Shown one piece after another: positions 6,158 to 12,760 of a stretch of DNA of 16,177 nucleotides. Positions within the stretch are counted from its first letter, which is position 1; each line of letters begins with the position of its first letter. A program made the position numbers and the translations under genes. A model generated the notes under the pieces. It made no database searches and was not told the DNA's origin. It saw nothing but the letters and a program-made list of their open reading frames with translations. Origin of the DNA: Deinococcus detaillensis (lineage in GTDB: Bacteria; Deinococcota; Deinococci; Deinococcales; Deinococcaceae); assembly GCF_007280555.1 (NCBI RefSeq), contig NZ_VKDB01000040.1:1-16177 (forward strand). Direction: 5' to 3'.

Positions 6158-6649
6158 ATGAGTCAACATAAAATATTAAGATTTGTAGTTCCTATCGAAA
6201 TTATTCTGGTCGTCGGCTATATTTTGAAGAATATTTATAATTCAGATACATCTCTTGCCAAATCTTCATCCTGGATTTTGATCTACGCTCTGTTTCATAT
6301 CCTTTACTTAATTTTTACCAATTTTGCCATCTTCTTTCCTGACTATGGACGAAAAAATATCGGCAAGCCTGTGCGTAGATTGCCTCAAACACTCAAGACA
6401 CTGATACCCCTTTACGGTGTACTGACGGTTCTATTTACGATTGATGCAGTATTGAATTTGAAACTAGCAAGTAATCCAATTACGCTTTTCCTCTCGTTCG
6501 CTGTCATGCCTTACATCATGAGTAGAAGTGTAAACAAACGATCCTTTGAAAACGTTTTGAGGATGGCGAATGCGACCAATGTGCCAGGTATTGCCGTACA
6601 AGGGCCGCAGAATGTTACCGACTACAGCAAAGCCGTGAGGCCCAAGTAA
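6158..6649 (+). CDS. Four-helix membrane protein of the mobilization operon
   Basis: A 163-residue integral membrane protein with hydrophobic segments at about residues 8-26, 39-61, 80-100 and 107-123, and a soluble tail of ~40 residues. The ATG at 6158 has GAGGGGG upstream and overlaps no gene; it lies two bases after the relaxase stop. The next gene, ten bases downstream, is a VirD4-like ATPase that lacks its own membrane helices. I therefore infer that this protein could anchor that ATPase in the membrane. I do not recognise a family. Alternatives are an entry-exclusion or mating-channel protein. Confidence 0.65.
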   Translation: MSQHKILRFVVPIEIILVVGYILKNIYNSDTSLAKSSSWILIYALFHILYLIFTNFAIFFPDYGRKNIGKPVRRLPQTLKTLIPLYGVLTVLFTIDAVLNLKLASNPITLFLSFAVMPYIMSRSVNKRSFENVLRMANATNVPGIAVQGPQNVTDYSKAVRPK

Positions 6650-6659
6650 GGGGTGGATC

Positions 6660-8234
6660 ATGTTTAAAAAGCCAACAACGGTTAATAGAATGTCACAGCC
6701 TGAAGACTTTAAAAACGCCTTTGTCGTCGGCACCGCAAATGTTCAATCCGATGGGAAACTGAAGTGGAAGATCGTGGCCATTTTTCCGAACGCGGGGAGT
6801 CTCAGGCAACATGGGAATATACTTGTAGTGGCTGGGCCAGGTGGAGGAAAAGGGAGAATAATCACGGTTAACCTGATAAGCTGGGGCCATTCCGCAATCG
6901 TGATCGATCTGAAAGGCGAGACGTATACAAAGACCGCAAATGCGCGTTATAAAGTTGACAATGGGAAAGGCAAAGTGGTGGTGTTAGATAGTAAGAATGG
7001 CACAGGTCACCGTTACAATCCACTTTCTGTAGTGAGTCGCGATCAGTGGTTTGATCTTGCTGCCGAATTAATCAGTGTGACGAATGGTGATCCTTTCTGG
7101 AGTAGCGTTGCCAACGACCTGTGGTTGGCGGCATGGTCGGCAGCACAACACGCAAGAAGACCTCATATGCCGTATGCCGTCGAGTTGATGAAATTAGACC
7201 TCTCAGATGCTATCTGCTACTTCATGTATTACCACAAAGACGATCCAGCGACGATGCAGCATCTACTCGACTTTCTTGGAACACGCCCAAATGAAGAGCA
7301 GATGGCAAAAATCAAAGGCGGGAACGCAAGTAGACTTCTCGAAAGTATGTGGAAGACAGTGAAAACTACCATGACTATTTTCAACGACACTATTCTTTTG
7401 AATTTAATGAGCGGTCATGATGTTGACGTTGAGGGAATGTTCTACAACGGAGGCATCACTACAATTTATGTAATCGTGGACGAAACGAAGCCTCGCGTTT
7501 TTGCCGCTTTTGGACGCCTAATCATGAAGACACTGGGTGACGCTCTCATTCGAGAAGGTGACAAGCAGAATGTGGTACGTCGTCCCATCCTCATGCTCTT
7601 TGATGAGTTCGGGCGTGTACGTCTCAATGACGTTTTTGATTGGCTAGACACTTTGCGAAGCCGCGACATCGTTTTGTGTATTTTTTTGCAGAAATTGAGC
7701 CAGTTTGCACCAAAAAATGGCAAGGAGTTCGATGAAAGTGATGAAAACAGTTTTCATCATTGGATTCTTTTTGCGCCAAATAATCCTTCTGGACGTATAG
7801 GGAAACTGATCAGTGGCATGTCAGGACAGACCACTGTTAGAGCAGATGGTGGAGTGGGGCGTAGTGTCAACATGGACGGCGATATCACGACGAGCCGCAA
7901 CGTCAGTTTCGCCCGGCGTGCAGTTGTCGAGCAGGAGGACTACGAAACGTGGGGTGCTGATCAGGCATATGTCACGCTGCGGCAACTGCGAACCGAAAAG
8001 TACGTGGTCACCTCGGCCAACACAGATAATTTGGGTTGGGCGTTGCCCCCCGAAGCACAGCCACTTCCCCGCCTCTCTTCCTATGTGTCCCCCTTGATGC
8101 CTCTACCGTCTGAGATCGATGCGGCCACCTGGACTGCTGCACAACAGATCGTGGAGGAGGCTGGAGGGGATGACGCCGTGAGTAACGCCATGCGTGCGGC
8201 TCTCGGTGGTCTGGGTATGGCGGTGACGGTATGA
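6660..8234 (+). CDS. VirD4/TraG-like type IV coupling protein ATPase
   Basis: A 524-residue ATPase of the TraG/VirD4 group, which delivers the relaxase-DNA complex to a secretion channel. Visible motifs are Walker A at residues 58-65 (AGPGGGKG), VIDLKGETY (~81-89) and VVLDSKNGTGHRYNPL (~107-122), both characteristic of the family, and Walker B at ~309-318 (RPILMLFDEFGR). The C-terminal half continues with the HWILFAPNNPSGRIGKLISGMSGQTT segment typical of the RecA-like fold. Unlike classical VirD4, there are no N-terminal transmembrane helices: the first 50 residues are soluble. The genes on both sides encode membrane proteins, so the membrane domain may be supplied in trans. The start has GGGGTGG just upstream; the stop overlaps the next start by ATGA. 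Confidence 0.88.
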   Translation: MFKKPTTVNRMSQPEDFKNAFVVGTANVQSDGKLKWKIVAIFPNAGSLRQHGNILVVAGPGGGKGRIITVNLISWGHSAIVIDLKGETYTKTANARYKVDNGKGKVVVLDSKNGTGHRYNPLSVVSRDQWFDLAAELISVTNGDPFWSSVANDLWLAAWSAAQHARRPHMPYAVELMKLDLSDAICYFMYYHKDDPATMQHLLDFLGTRPNEEQMAKIKGGNASRLLESMWKTVKTTMTIFNDTILLNLMSGHDVDVEGMFYNGGITTIYVIVDETKPRVFAAFGRLIMKTLGDALIREGDKQNVVRRPILMLFDEFGRVRLNDVFDWLDTLRSRDIVLCIFLQKLSQFAPKNGKEFDESDENSFHHWILFAPNNPSGRIGKLISGMSGQTTVRADGGVGRSVNMDGDITTSRNVSFARRAVVEQEDYETWGADQAYVTLRQLRTEKYVVTSANTDNLGWALPPEAQPLPRLSSYVSPLMPLPSEIDAATWTAAQQIVEEAGGDDAVSNAMRAALGGLGMAVTV

Positions 8235-8815
8235 GTGCAATGATGAGCAACATATTTCATAGACTCAAGCTGCGCCGCCAGACAGTAGACGAGCGTGCCG
8301 CCATGTTGCGTACTGGTGATGAGTATCGTCATGCCCACCGCGCTGCCAAGCTACTGGCGGCGTCGTGGTGGGTGCTTGCCTCGGTTCTCGTCTTTACGGT
8401 GGCTTGGGGAGCCGTGCAGACCGTGCGAAGCGTCTACGCTTACACAGACATCTTGACGCCCCGCAGTGCAGCGCTTTACAGGGAGATGCGTGATCGCCCG
8501 GACGCAACTTTGACAGCATCCCGAGCGGTTGACCTGGTGCCAGTCGATTGGGGTTCACAGACTGTCGATTACGCCTTGCAGTGCCGCAAGCGCCCTATCT
8601 GTACAGATCAGGCACGTATGGCCTTTACGTATTGGTGGAACCGTCTGCCTGACCTGGTACGGATACGGCAACTGGTCACAGGGTTCTTTGGTGGACTCGT
8701 ATTCTTGTCAGTTTTTGTTTTTGTGTCGCAAGGTGATATTCGGCGTTGGGAGCAAGATGAGATCAACTTTCTAGGCCGTCAAGAACGCAATGCCAGAAAA
8801 GCGGCGCGAGGATAG
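8231..8815 (+). CDS. Two-helix membrane protein coupled to the T4CP
   Basis: A 194-residue protein whose ATG overlaps the coupling-protein stop (ATGA), so translation is coupled. A basic, cytoplasmic-looking N-terminus (~40 residues) precedes a transmembrane helix at ~41-64, a ~80-residue loop with C118-x5-C124 that could form an extracytoplasmic disulfide, a second helix at ~147-167, and a charged tail. An N-in topology with a folded outer loop resembles the membrane portion of VirD4-type proteins (two helices with a small periplasmic domain). I infer that this is the missing membrane domain of the coupling ATPase, encoded separately. No family is recognised. It is the last gene of the mobilization operon. 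Confidence 0.65.
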   Translation: MSAMMSNIFHRLKLRRQTVDERAAMLRTGDEYRHAHRAAKLLAASWWVLASVLVFTVAWGAVQTVRSVYAYTDILTPRSAALYREMRDRPDATLTASRAVDLVPVDWGSQTVDYALQCRKRPICTDQARMAFTYWWNRLPDLVRIRQLVTGFFGGLVFLSVFVFVSQGDIRRWEQDEINFLGRQERNARKAARG

Positions 8816-8848
8816 AAAAAGACAACTTCAAATTCGGTAGAGCGGCTG

Positions 8849-8941
8849 ATGCTTTTTCTAGGTAAGCTGGATCAGACCGTCACCATCACCGTGAGTAGTG
8901 ACGAGCTACTCGCCGAGCAAATCACCGTCAGCGGTAAGTGA
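8849..8941 (+). CDS. Possible small ORF or gene remnant
   Basis: A 30-codon frame (MLFLGKLDQTVTITVSSDEL...) between the mobilization and CBASS operons. Upstream it stays open back to the stop of the previous gene. There is no ribosome site. An inverted repeat GAGTAG/CTACTC (around 8891-8909) lies within it. It may be a remnant or chance. Confidence 0.2.
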   Translation: MLFLGKLDQTVTITVSSDELLAEQITVSGK

Positions 8942-8956
8942 CTCGCCCAGCACGAA

Positions 8957-8986
8957 TTACGGTGCTTCAAGAGCTATGAGTATAAT
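8957..8986 (+). promoter_or_regulatory. Probable CBASS promoter
   Basis: TATAAT at 8981-8986 is a perfect -10 box; TTACGG at 8957-8962 is a weak -35 with an 18-base spacer. It lies 54 bases before the CD-NTase start and at the point where base composition drops, as expected for a transferred cassette with its own promoter. Confidence 0.55.
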
Positions 8987-9040
8987 AGAGAAGACTTTGC
9001 ATGACTCGTACAACTAGCGTCTGGATGACTCGGAGGAATT

Positions 9041-9955
9041 TTGTCGTTATCTGAAGCAAAATTGATAAGTTGGACAAAGCCATCAAGCGATCACGAAGAG
9101 AGTATGTGTGACCGCTCTGCTAGGATGATTGAATCAGCTCTTTGGAACTACGCACCTTTAGAGCAACGAGAATACATAGTTATCTCCCAAGGTTCTTATC
9201 ACAATAATACCAATGTAAGATTATCTAGCGACGTGGATGTTTGCATCGCTTTTACCGATGTTATTCAAAGCAGTTATCATTATACGCCGGATTGGAACAG
9301 CCAAAGAATGGGATTTACACGCTCAGATAGGCTATTTTCGGATGATCGTGAGCTCATAAGAAAAGCTCTTATACAAACTTTCGGAGCCAATGGAATTAGG
9401 TCGGGTGGAAAGGCATTTGAGATACTAGCGAACCAAGGAACGCGAGTTAACGCCGATGCTGTGCCTGCATGGCGTTTTGCAGGCTGGTCGCCATCTGCCA
9501 GCGGTGATCGCCCAAGTAGGCGAGAAGGTGTTACTTTTTGGACGACGGAGGGAAAGCAGGTAATCAATTTCCCTGAACAGCACTACACTAATGGAAAAAA
9601 TAAGAACAACAGGACTGGAAGGGCTTTTAAGCGTGCTACTCGGATTTTAAAACGGATTCGTTACGATATGTTAGATAATGATGATCCAATTGCTGACGGT
9701 CTTGCATCATTCACTATAGAGAGTGCTATATACAATGTGCCGGATGACACTTTTGATCGTAATAGCTGGACTCAAGTTATGAGGGATGTTCTATATTATA
9801 TGGATGTTGCACTATATAACGGCAGTGCTTCAAAAGAGTGGGTAGAGGTAAGTGGTATGAAGTGGATGTTCAAAGATAATTACGGAATTCCTTCTAATTG
9901 GTCAGTAGCCAATCTACGTAAATTCACCCAAGCTGCTCGCGAATTGATAGGCTAA
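9041..9955 (+). CDS. CBASS CD-NTase (cyclic oligonucleotide synthase)
   Basis: A 304-residue nucleotidyltransferase of the cGAS/DncV-like superfamily. The active site is visible: G51-S52 in SQGSYHNNT, D64-V-D66 in LSSDVDVCIAF for metal binding, and the third acidic residue D139 in RVNADAVPAW. The segment VINFPEQHYTNGKNKN (~174-189) is typical of bacterial CD-NTases that pair with CBASS effectors. On phage infection it should make a cyclic nucleotide that switches on the neighbouring effector. The start is TTG with GGAGG four to five bases upstream. Its stop shares a base with the ATG of the effector (TAATG), so the pair is coupled. No Cap2/Cap3 or HORMA/TRIP13 genes are present, giving the minimal two-gene Type I layout. 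The signal made and the clade cannot be read reliably here. Base composition is AT-rich compared with rep. Confidence 0.88.
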   Translation: MSLSEAKLISWTKPSSDHEESMCDRSARMIESALWNYAPLEQREYIVISQGSYHNNTNVRLSSDVDVCIAFTDVIQSSYHYTPDWNSQRMGFTRSDRLFSDDRELIRKALIQTFGANGIRSGGKAFEILANQGTRVNADAVPAWRFAGWSPSASGDRPSRREGVTFWTTEGKQVINFPEQHYTNGKNKNNRTGRAFKRATRILKRIRYDMLDNDDPIADGLASFTIESAIYNVPDDTFDRNSWTQVMRDVLYYMDVALYNGSASKEWVEVSGMKWMFKDNYGIPSNWSVANLRKFTQAARELIG

Positions 9956-10632
9956 TGTTATCGGATTCTACTAGAGATTTGATTTTGAAACTCCTTGGGG
10001 GAGTTTTAACTGTCTTTTTCTCCATTATATTTTCGCTTCAGCCTGGCTGTAATTTACTACATCTTTCATTCTGTGCTGATCTAAAGCCTAAGGCTGAGAC
10101 ATTTAACTTAGTAGGACCGATTTTTGCTGCGGTGCTTTATGCATTTAACCGTTGGTTCTGGCGCATGAAAATAGGCAGATGGATAGGTTGGAAGTCGCCA
10201 GACATTCAGGGAACGTGGCGCGGAGAGCTTGAACTTTTGCGACATCTGCCTGGTATCCGTAAACCTAACGCCCCTATCCCTATCGTTTTAGTTGTAAGGC
10301 AAGAGGCATTTCGGATACGCCTTACCCTCTATACAGCCGAGAGTAATTCATCTTCTTTGGCGGCAGATTTCACTAAAATCGACGACGAAAATGAATTAGT
10401 TTATTCGTATCGAAATGAGTCTGATCCTCGCCACAGGCTGCAAAGCCCGATTCATATTGGGACAGCTGTTTTTAAAATGTTGTCACTCAAGCCAGCTTCA
10501 CTAATAGGCGAATACTATACGGATCGTCTTACTGCTGGACGTATGAGCTTGACAGAACACACATCAGATTTAGCCGTCAGTTTTAATGATGCTTCACAAT
10601 TAACCTTTAAACTACGGCCAGTAATTCGGTAA
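9955..10632 (+). CDS. cap15: Cap15-like CBASS effector (2TM plus beta-barrel)
   Basis: A 225-residue protein with two N-terminal transmembrane helices (~10-30 and ~50-68), then SPDIQGTWRGEL (81-92) opening a strand-rich soluble domain (IVLVVRQEAFRIRLTLYTAE, ... LIGEYYTDRLTAGRMSLTE, ... QLTFKLRPV). This is the plan of the S-2TMbeta/Cap15 family: the beta-barrel binds the cyclic nucleotide made by the partner CD-NTase, and the membrane helices then assemble and disrupt the inner membrane, killing the infected cell. The ATG overlaps the CD-NTase stop by one base, and no further gene follows for about 195 bases, so this is a complete two-gene abortive-infection operon. The assignment rests on topology, the DIQGTWRGEL signature and the partner. 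Confidence 0.85.
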   Translation: MLSDSTRDLILKLLGGVLTVFFSIIFSLQPGCNLLHLSFCADLKPKAETFNLVGPIFAAVLYAFNRWFWRMKIGRWIGWKSPDIQGTWRGELELLRHLPGIRKPNAPIPIVLVVRQEAFRIRLTLYTAESNSSSLAADFTKIDDENELVYSYRNESDPRHRLQSPIHIGTAVFKMLSLKPASLIGEYYTDRLTAGRMSLTEHTSDLAVSFNDASQLTFKLRPVIR

Positions 10633-10681
10633 GACTCATTTCTCTATGATGAATATTTGGCATCGAGGGTGACGGATTCTC

Positions 10682-10793
10682 CCCAGGCTGTTTTCAGCGC
10701 CGGACAGGTCGCAGAACGCGCCCCGCTATCAATCAGGCTGCCCGCTTAAACGTGTGGCCTATGACAGCGGGGCTTTGGACGTTCTGCCCTGGG
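10682..10793 (+). ncRNA. Structured leader, candidate regulatory RNA
   Basis: Nested pairing: CCCAGG (10682-10687) with CCTGGG (10788-10793); GCAGAACG (10711-10718) with CGTTCTGC (10780-10787); GCCCCGC (10720-10726) with GCGGGGC (10767-10773); and a mini-hairpin CTG-TTTT-CAG (10688-10697). All stems close on one another as a single multibranched fold ending 34 bases before the DUF3768 start. It could also be a DNA-level element such as a recombination site, or a bulky CBASS terminator. No known riboswitch class is recognised. Confidence 0.4.
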
Positions 10794-10827
10794 CTTTCTG
10801 CTGACAACAACCAATGGAGAGCATCCG

Positions 10828-11163
10828 ATGACCACCCCCAACACCAAGCGCATAGCGGAATTAAACGAGCTTTGCCGCCGCGCTCCCGGCCTTGCCGGAC
10901 GGCTTTATCTCACCGAAGGCGTAGCGGCCTTACCAGCCTGTGACCAATCAGCCATCTGTGAGAAGGCGCAACGGTTCGAGAATTTCACCCCGGACAACGA
11001 CCCTTACGGCGAGCACGATTTCGGCGCTTTGACCCATAGCGGGGAGAAAATCTTCTAGAAGATCGACTATTACGCCACGGATCTGGAGCAAGGCAGCGAA
11101 GACACCGCCGACCCCATGCAGACCGTGCGGGTGCTGACCATCATGCTTGCCGAGGAATATTAG
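10828..11163 (+). pseudogene. DUF3768 protein gene broken by an in-frame TAG
   Basis: Reading from ATG 10828 gives RIAELNELCRRAPG... then NDPYGEHDFGALTHSGEKIF, a TAG at 11056-11058, and in the same frame [19 protein letters not shown] and [12 protein letters not shown] ending at a second TAG (11161-11163). Joined, these 112 codons have the order I know for DUF3768 ([32 protein letters not shown]), a family of unknown function frequent on alphaproteobacterial plasmids. The stop is one substitution from a sense codon and nothing else is lost, so the inactivation is recent, or the base is an assembly error, or the stop is read through. The product as annotated would be 76 residues. The GC-rich codon use differs from the flanking CBASS and restriction genes. 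Confidence 0.85.
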
Positions 11164-11387
11164 GCAACGGGCCGCCTTGGTCGGGGCGGCCCTCTCCTAC
11201 CTGCTCAGCCCTGAGCCTGCCGAATGGTAGCAACAGGCAGGTAAAGCTGTAAAGCCGGTTGCCTGCCCCGCTCAGAGGCTGAAAGCCATAGCGCTCACAG
11301 CAGTAGTAACCCTATGCCGAGTGTCCATGTCCAGGTGATCTTATAGGCCGCCTGGACGTGGATATTGCGCGTATCTCTACGGCCAAG
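11164..11387. other. Intergenic stretch rich in inverted repeats, no gene
   Basis: No supported gene. The stretch contains GGGCCGCC/GGCGGCCC (11169-11176, 11185-11192; a terminator-like hairpin without a T-run, just after the DUF3768 frame), GGCAGG/CCTGCC (11236-11241, 11262-11267), and a 12-bp pair with one mismatch (11324-11335 with 11351-11362, 15-base loop). It looks like the tail of the same GC-rich import as the DUF3768 remnant. It ends abruptly at the C-box of the restriction-modification system. Confidence 0.5.
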
Positions 11388-11389
11388 CT

Positions 11390-11431
11390 ACTCATAGTCT
11401 GTAGACTCAAAGTCTTCTAACCCAATAATAT
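11390..11431 (+). promoter_or_regulatory. Tandem C-box operator and promoter of the C/R genes
   Basis: ACTCATAGTC (11390-11399) and ACTCAAAGTC (11405-11414) are two near-identical 10-bp sites 15 bp apart, matching the C-box pair (OL, OR) bound by controller proteins of the PvuII/AhdI/Esp1396I type. TAGACT at 11402-11407 and TAATAT at 11426-11431 are candidate -35 and -10 boxes 18 bases apart, so OR covers the -35. The known scheme is activation from OL and repression when OR fills. Confidence 0.85.
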
Positions 11432-11463
11432 AAATTACTTTAAATCAAAGACTATTGGAAAAC

Positions 11464-11715
11464 ATGCCAAGGAAAGAGCTCCGTAAGCCTAGCCAATATC
11501 TTGTCGATATCTTGTCGAGAAATATTTTCACTTTACGACAGGAGCGTCACTTGTCTCAGGAAGAATTGGCTGAAGTTTGCGGCTTACATCGTACTTATGT
11601 GGGTTCGGTTGAGCGTGGCGAACGCAATATCACGCTGAGTTCACTAGAGAGCTTTGCTCAAGCTTTAGGGGTAACAGTCCCAGAGCTTTTAACGGAAATA
11701 AAAAATGACGATTGA
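11464..11715 (+). CDS. Restriction-modification controller protein C (XRE helix-turn-helix)
   Basis: An 83-residue helix-turn-helix regulator: LRQERHLSQEELAEVCGLHRTYVGSVERGERN holds the turn and recognition helix, followed by ITLSSLESFAQALGV. Size and sequence are those of the small C proteins that delay restriction after plasmid entry by positive feedback at their own promoter. The tandem C-box is 50 bases upstream and a single copy sits before the methyltransferase gene. I chose ATG 11464; a TTG at 11455 would add three residues. The ribosome site is weak, which is common for C genes. It overlaps the endonuclease start by 11 bp, so C and R share one mRNA. Confidence 0.9.
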   Translation: MPRKELRKPSQYLVDILSRNIFTLRQERHLSQEELAEVCGLHRTYVGSVERGERNITLSSLESFAQALGVTVPELLTEIKNDD

Positions 11716-12760
11716 CTCATTAACTGAGGCACAAAGATTCCCAGTAGCTATTAGCAAGAGCAACTTAACGATATACGATAGTGTGACAATAGGTGATCCC
11801 GAACTTTGGATACCTATTTCAGAATTAGAGCTTTTGCTTGATGATGGGCTTCGAGGCGTCTCTCTTGCCGGTTTTGCAATTAGAACCCGATCTAAAATCG
11901 TTAAGGAGCATATCTGTCGAATTCTAGGCTACCCCATGCCCAAATCATTTATAAAGACGCAGCCTCGATTTCCGGGTCAAGAATTCGATGTTTATGTGCA
12001 AAAATCAAACAATTTGCAGATATGGAATGAAGAGATATCCCCCACAAGGCGCTACGTCATTGTAAGTGTGTCGGAAGACTATACGATTAGAAAAGTCAAA
12101 GTGATTACAGGGCAGATGTTGGCCCCGCTTGATACAACTGGCACTCTTACAAGTAAGTATCAAGCGAGCTGTATTCTCAGGGCCGAATCAACAGAACTGA
12201 TAACTGCAAATGACACTGCTCCTATTAGCCCACTAGTGGATGACACTATACAGCCAGCGGATATTGACGCGCCTACTGATCACCCTACTAGAGGTAAACT
12301 TCTTTCAATTGGTTCCCTATATAAGATTCTCTCGCCGTTAGTCGGCCAGAGTTTTATTAACTTGGGTATAGACCAAGAAAGAAATAGAGGAGCTGAGCTT
12401 CATAAGCTGGTCTGTGAAGCGATTGGATATCCCAGATATCAGGACAACGGCCAATTTCCGGATATTCAACATCAGCTCCTGGAAGTCAAACTACAAACCT
12501 CTCCTACAATTGATTTAGGAGTCGTCCGGCCAAATGATTCAGCGCCCCTAGATGTACCTATGATCCAAGGGGTACAAGTAAGACACTGCGACGTAAGATA
12601 TGCGGTTTTCTATGCCGAAATAGTTAATGACAGAGTAGTTATAACCCATTTCTTTCTGAGCACTGGTGAGTCGTTTTTCGAACGATTCCCTCAGTTCGGA
12701 GGGAAAGTCATGAATGCAAAGCTGCAACTCCCATTACCGAGTGGTTTCTTCGGAGTCTAA
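11705..12760 (+). CDS. Putative Type II restriction endonuclease (PD-(D/E)XK)
   Basis: A 351-residue protein between the C gene and a convergent methyltransferase. The candidate active site is F-P-D253-x6-E260-V-K262, a PD-(D/E)XK arrangement, within RYQDNGQFPDIQHQLLEVKL. The N-terminal half repeats the same layout in degenerate form: ICRILGY...RFPGQEFDVYV...RYVIVSVSEDYTIRKVKVITG parallels VCEAIGY...QFPDIQHQLLEVK...RYAVFYAEIVNDRVVITHFFL, with the catalytic residues replaced. This suggests an internal duplication with one dead copy. I do not recognise the recognition specificity or a named relative. It overlaps the C gene by 11 bp and the 3' end of the methyltransferase by 27 bp. The restriction role follows from context and the motif. 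Confidence 0.8.
   Translation: MTIDSLTEAQRFPVAISKSNLTIYDSVTIGDPELWIPISELELLLDDGLRGVSLAGFAIRTRSKIVKEHICRILGYPMPKSFIKTQPRFPGQEFDVYVQKSNNLQIWNEEISPTRRYVIVSVSEDYTIRKVKVITGQMLAPLDTTGTLTSKYQASCILRAESTELITANDTAPISPLVDDTIQPADIDAPTDHPTRGKLLSIGSLYKILSPLVGQSFINLGIDQERNRGAELHKLVCEAIGYPRYQDNGQFPDIQHQLLEVKLQTSPTIDLGVVRPNDSAPLDVPMIQGVQVRHCDVRYAVFYAEIVNDRVVITHFFLSTGESFFERFPQFGGKVMNAKLQLPLPSGFFGV

Noticed and set aside
10705..10791. Inverted repeats before DUF3768 considered as an integron attC site
   Set aside because: The conserved attC core ends (GTTRRRY and its partner) are not present and no integron integrase is on the plasmid.
11324..11362. 12-bp inverted repeat considered as an intrinsic terminator
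   Set aside because: It has a 15-base loop, one mismatch and no T-run on either side; kept only as a repeat in the intergenic entry.
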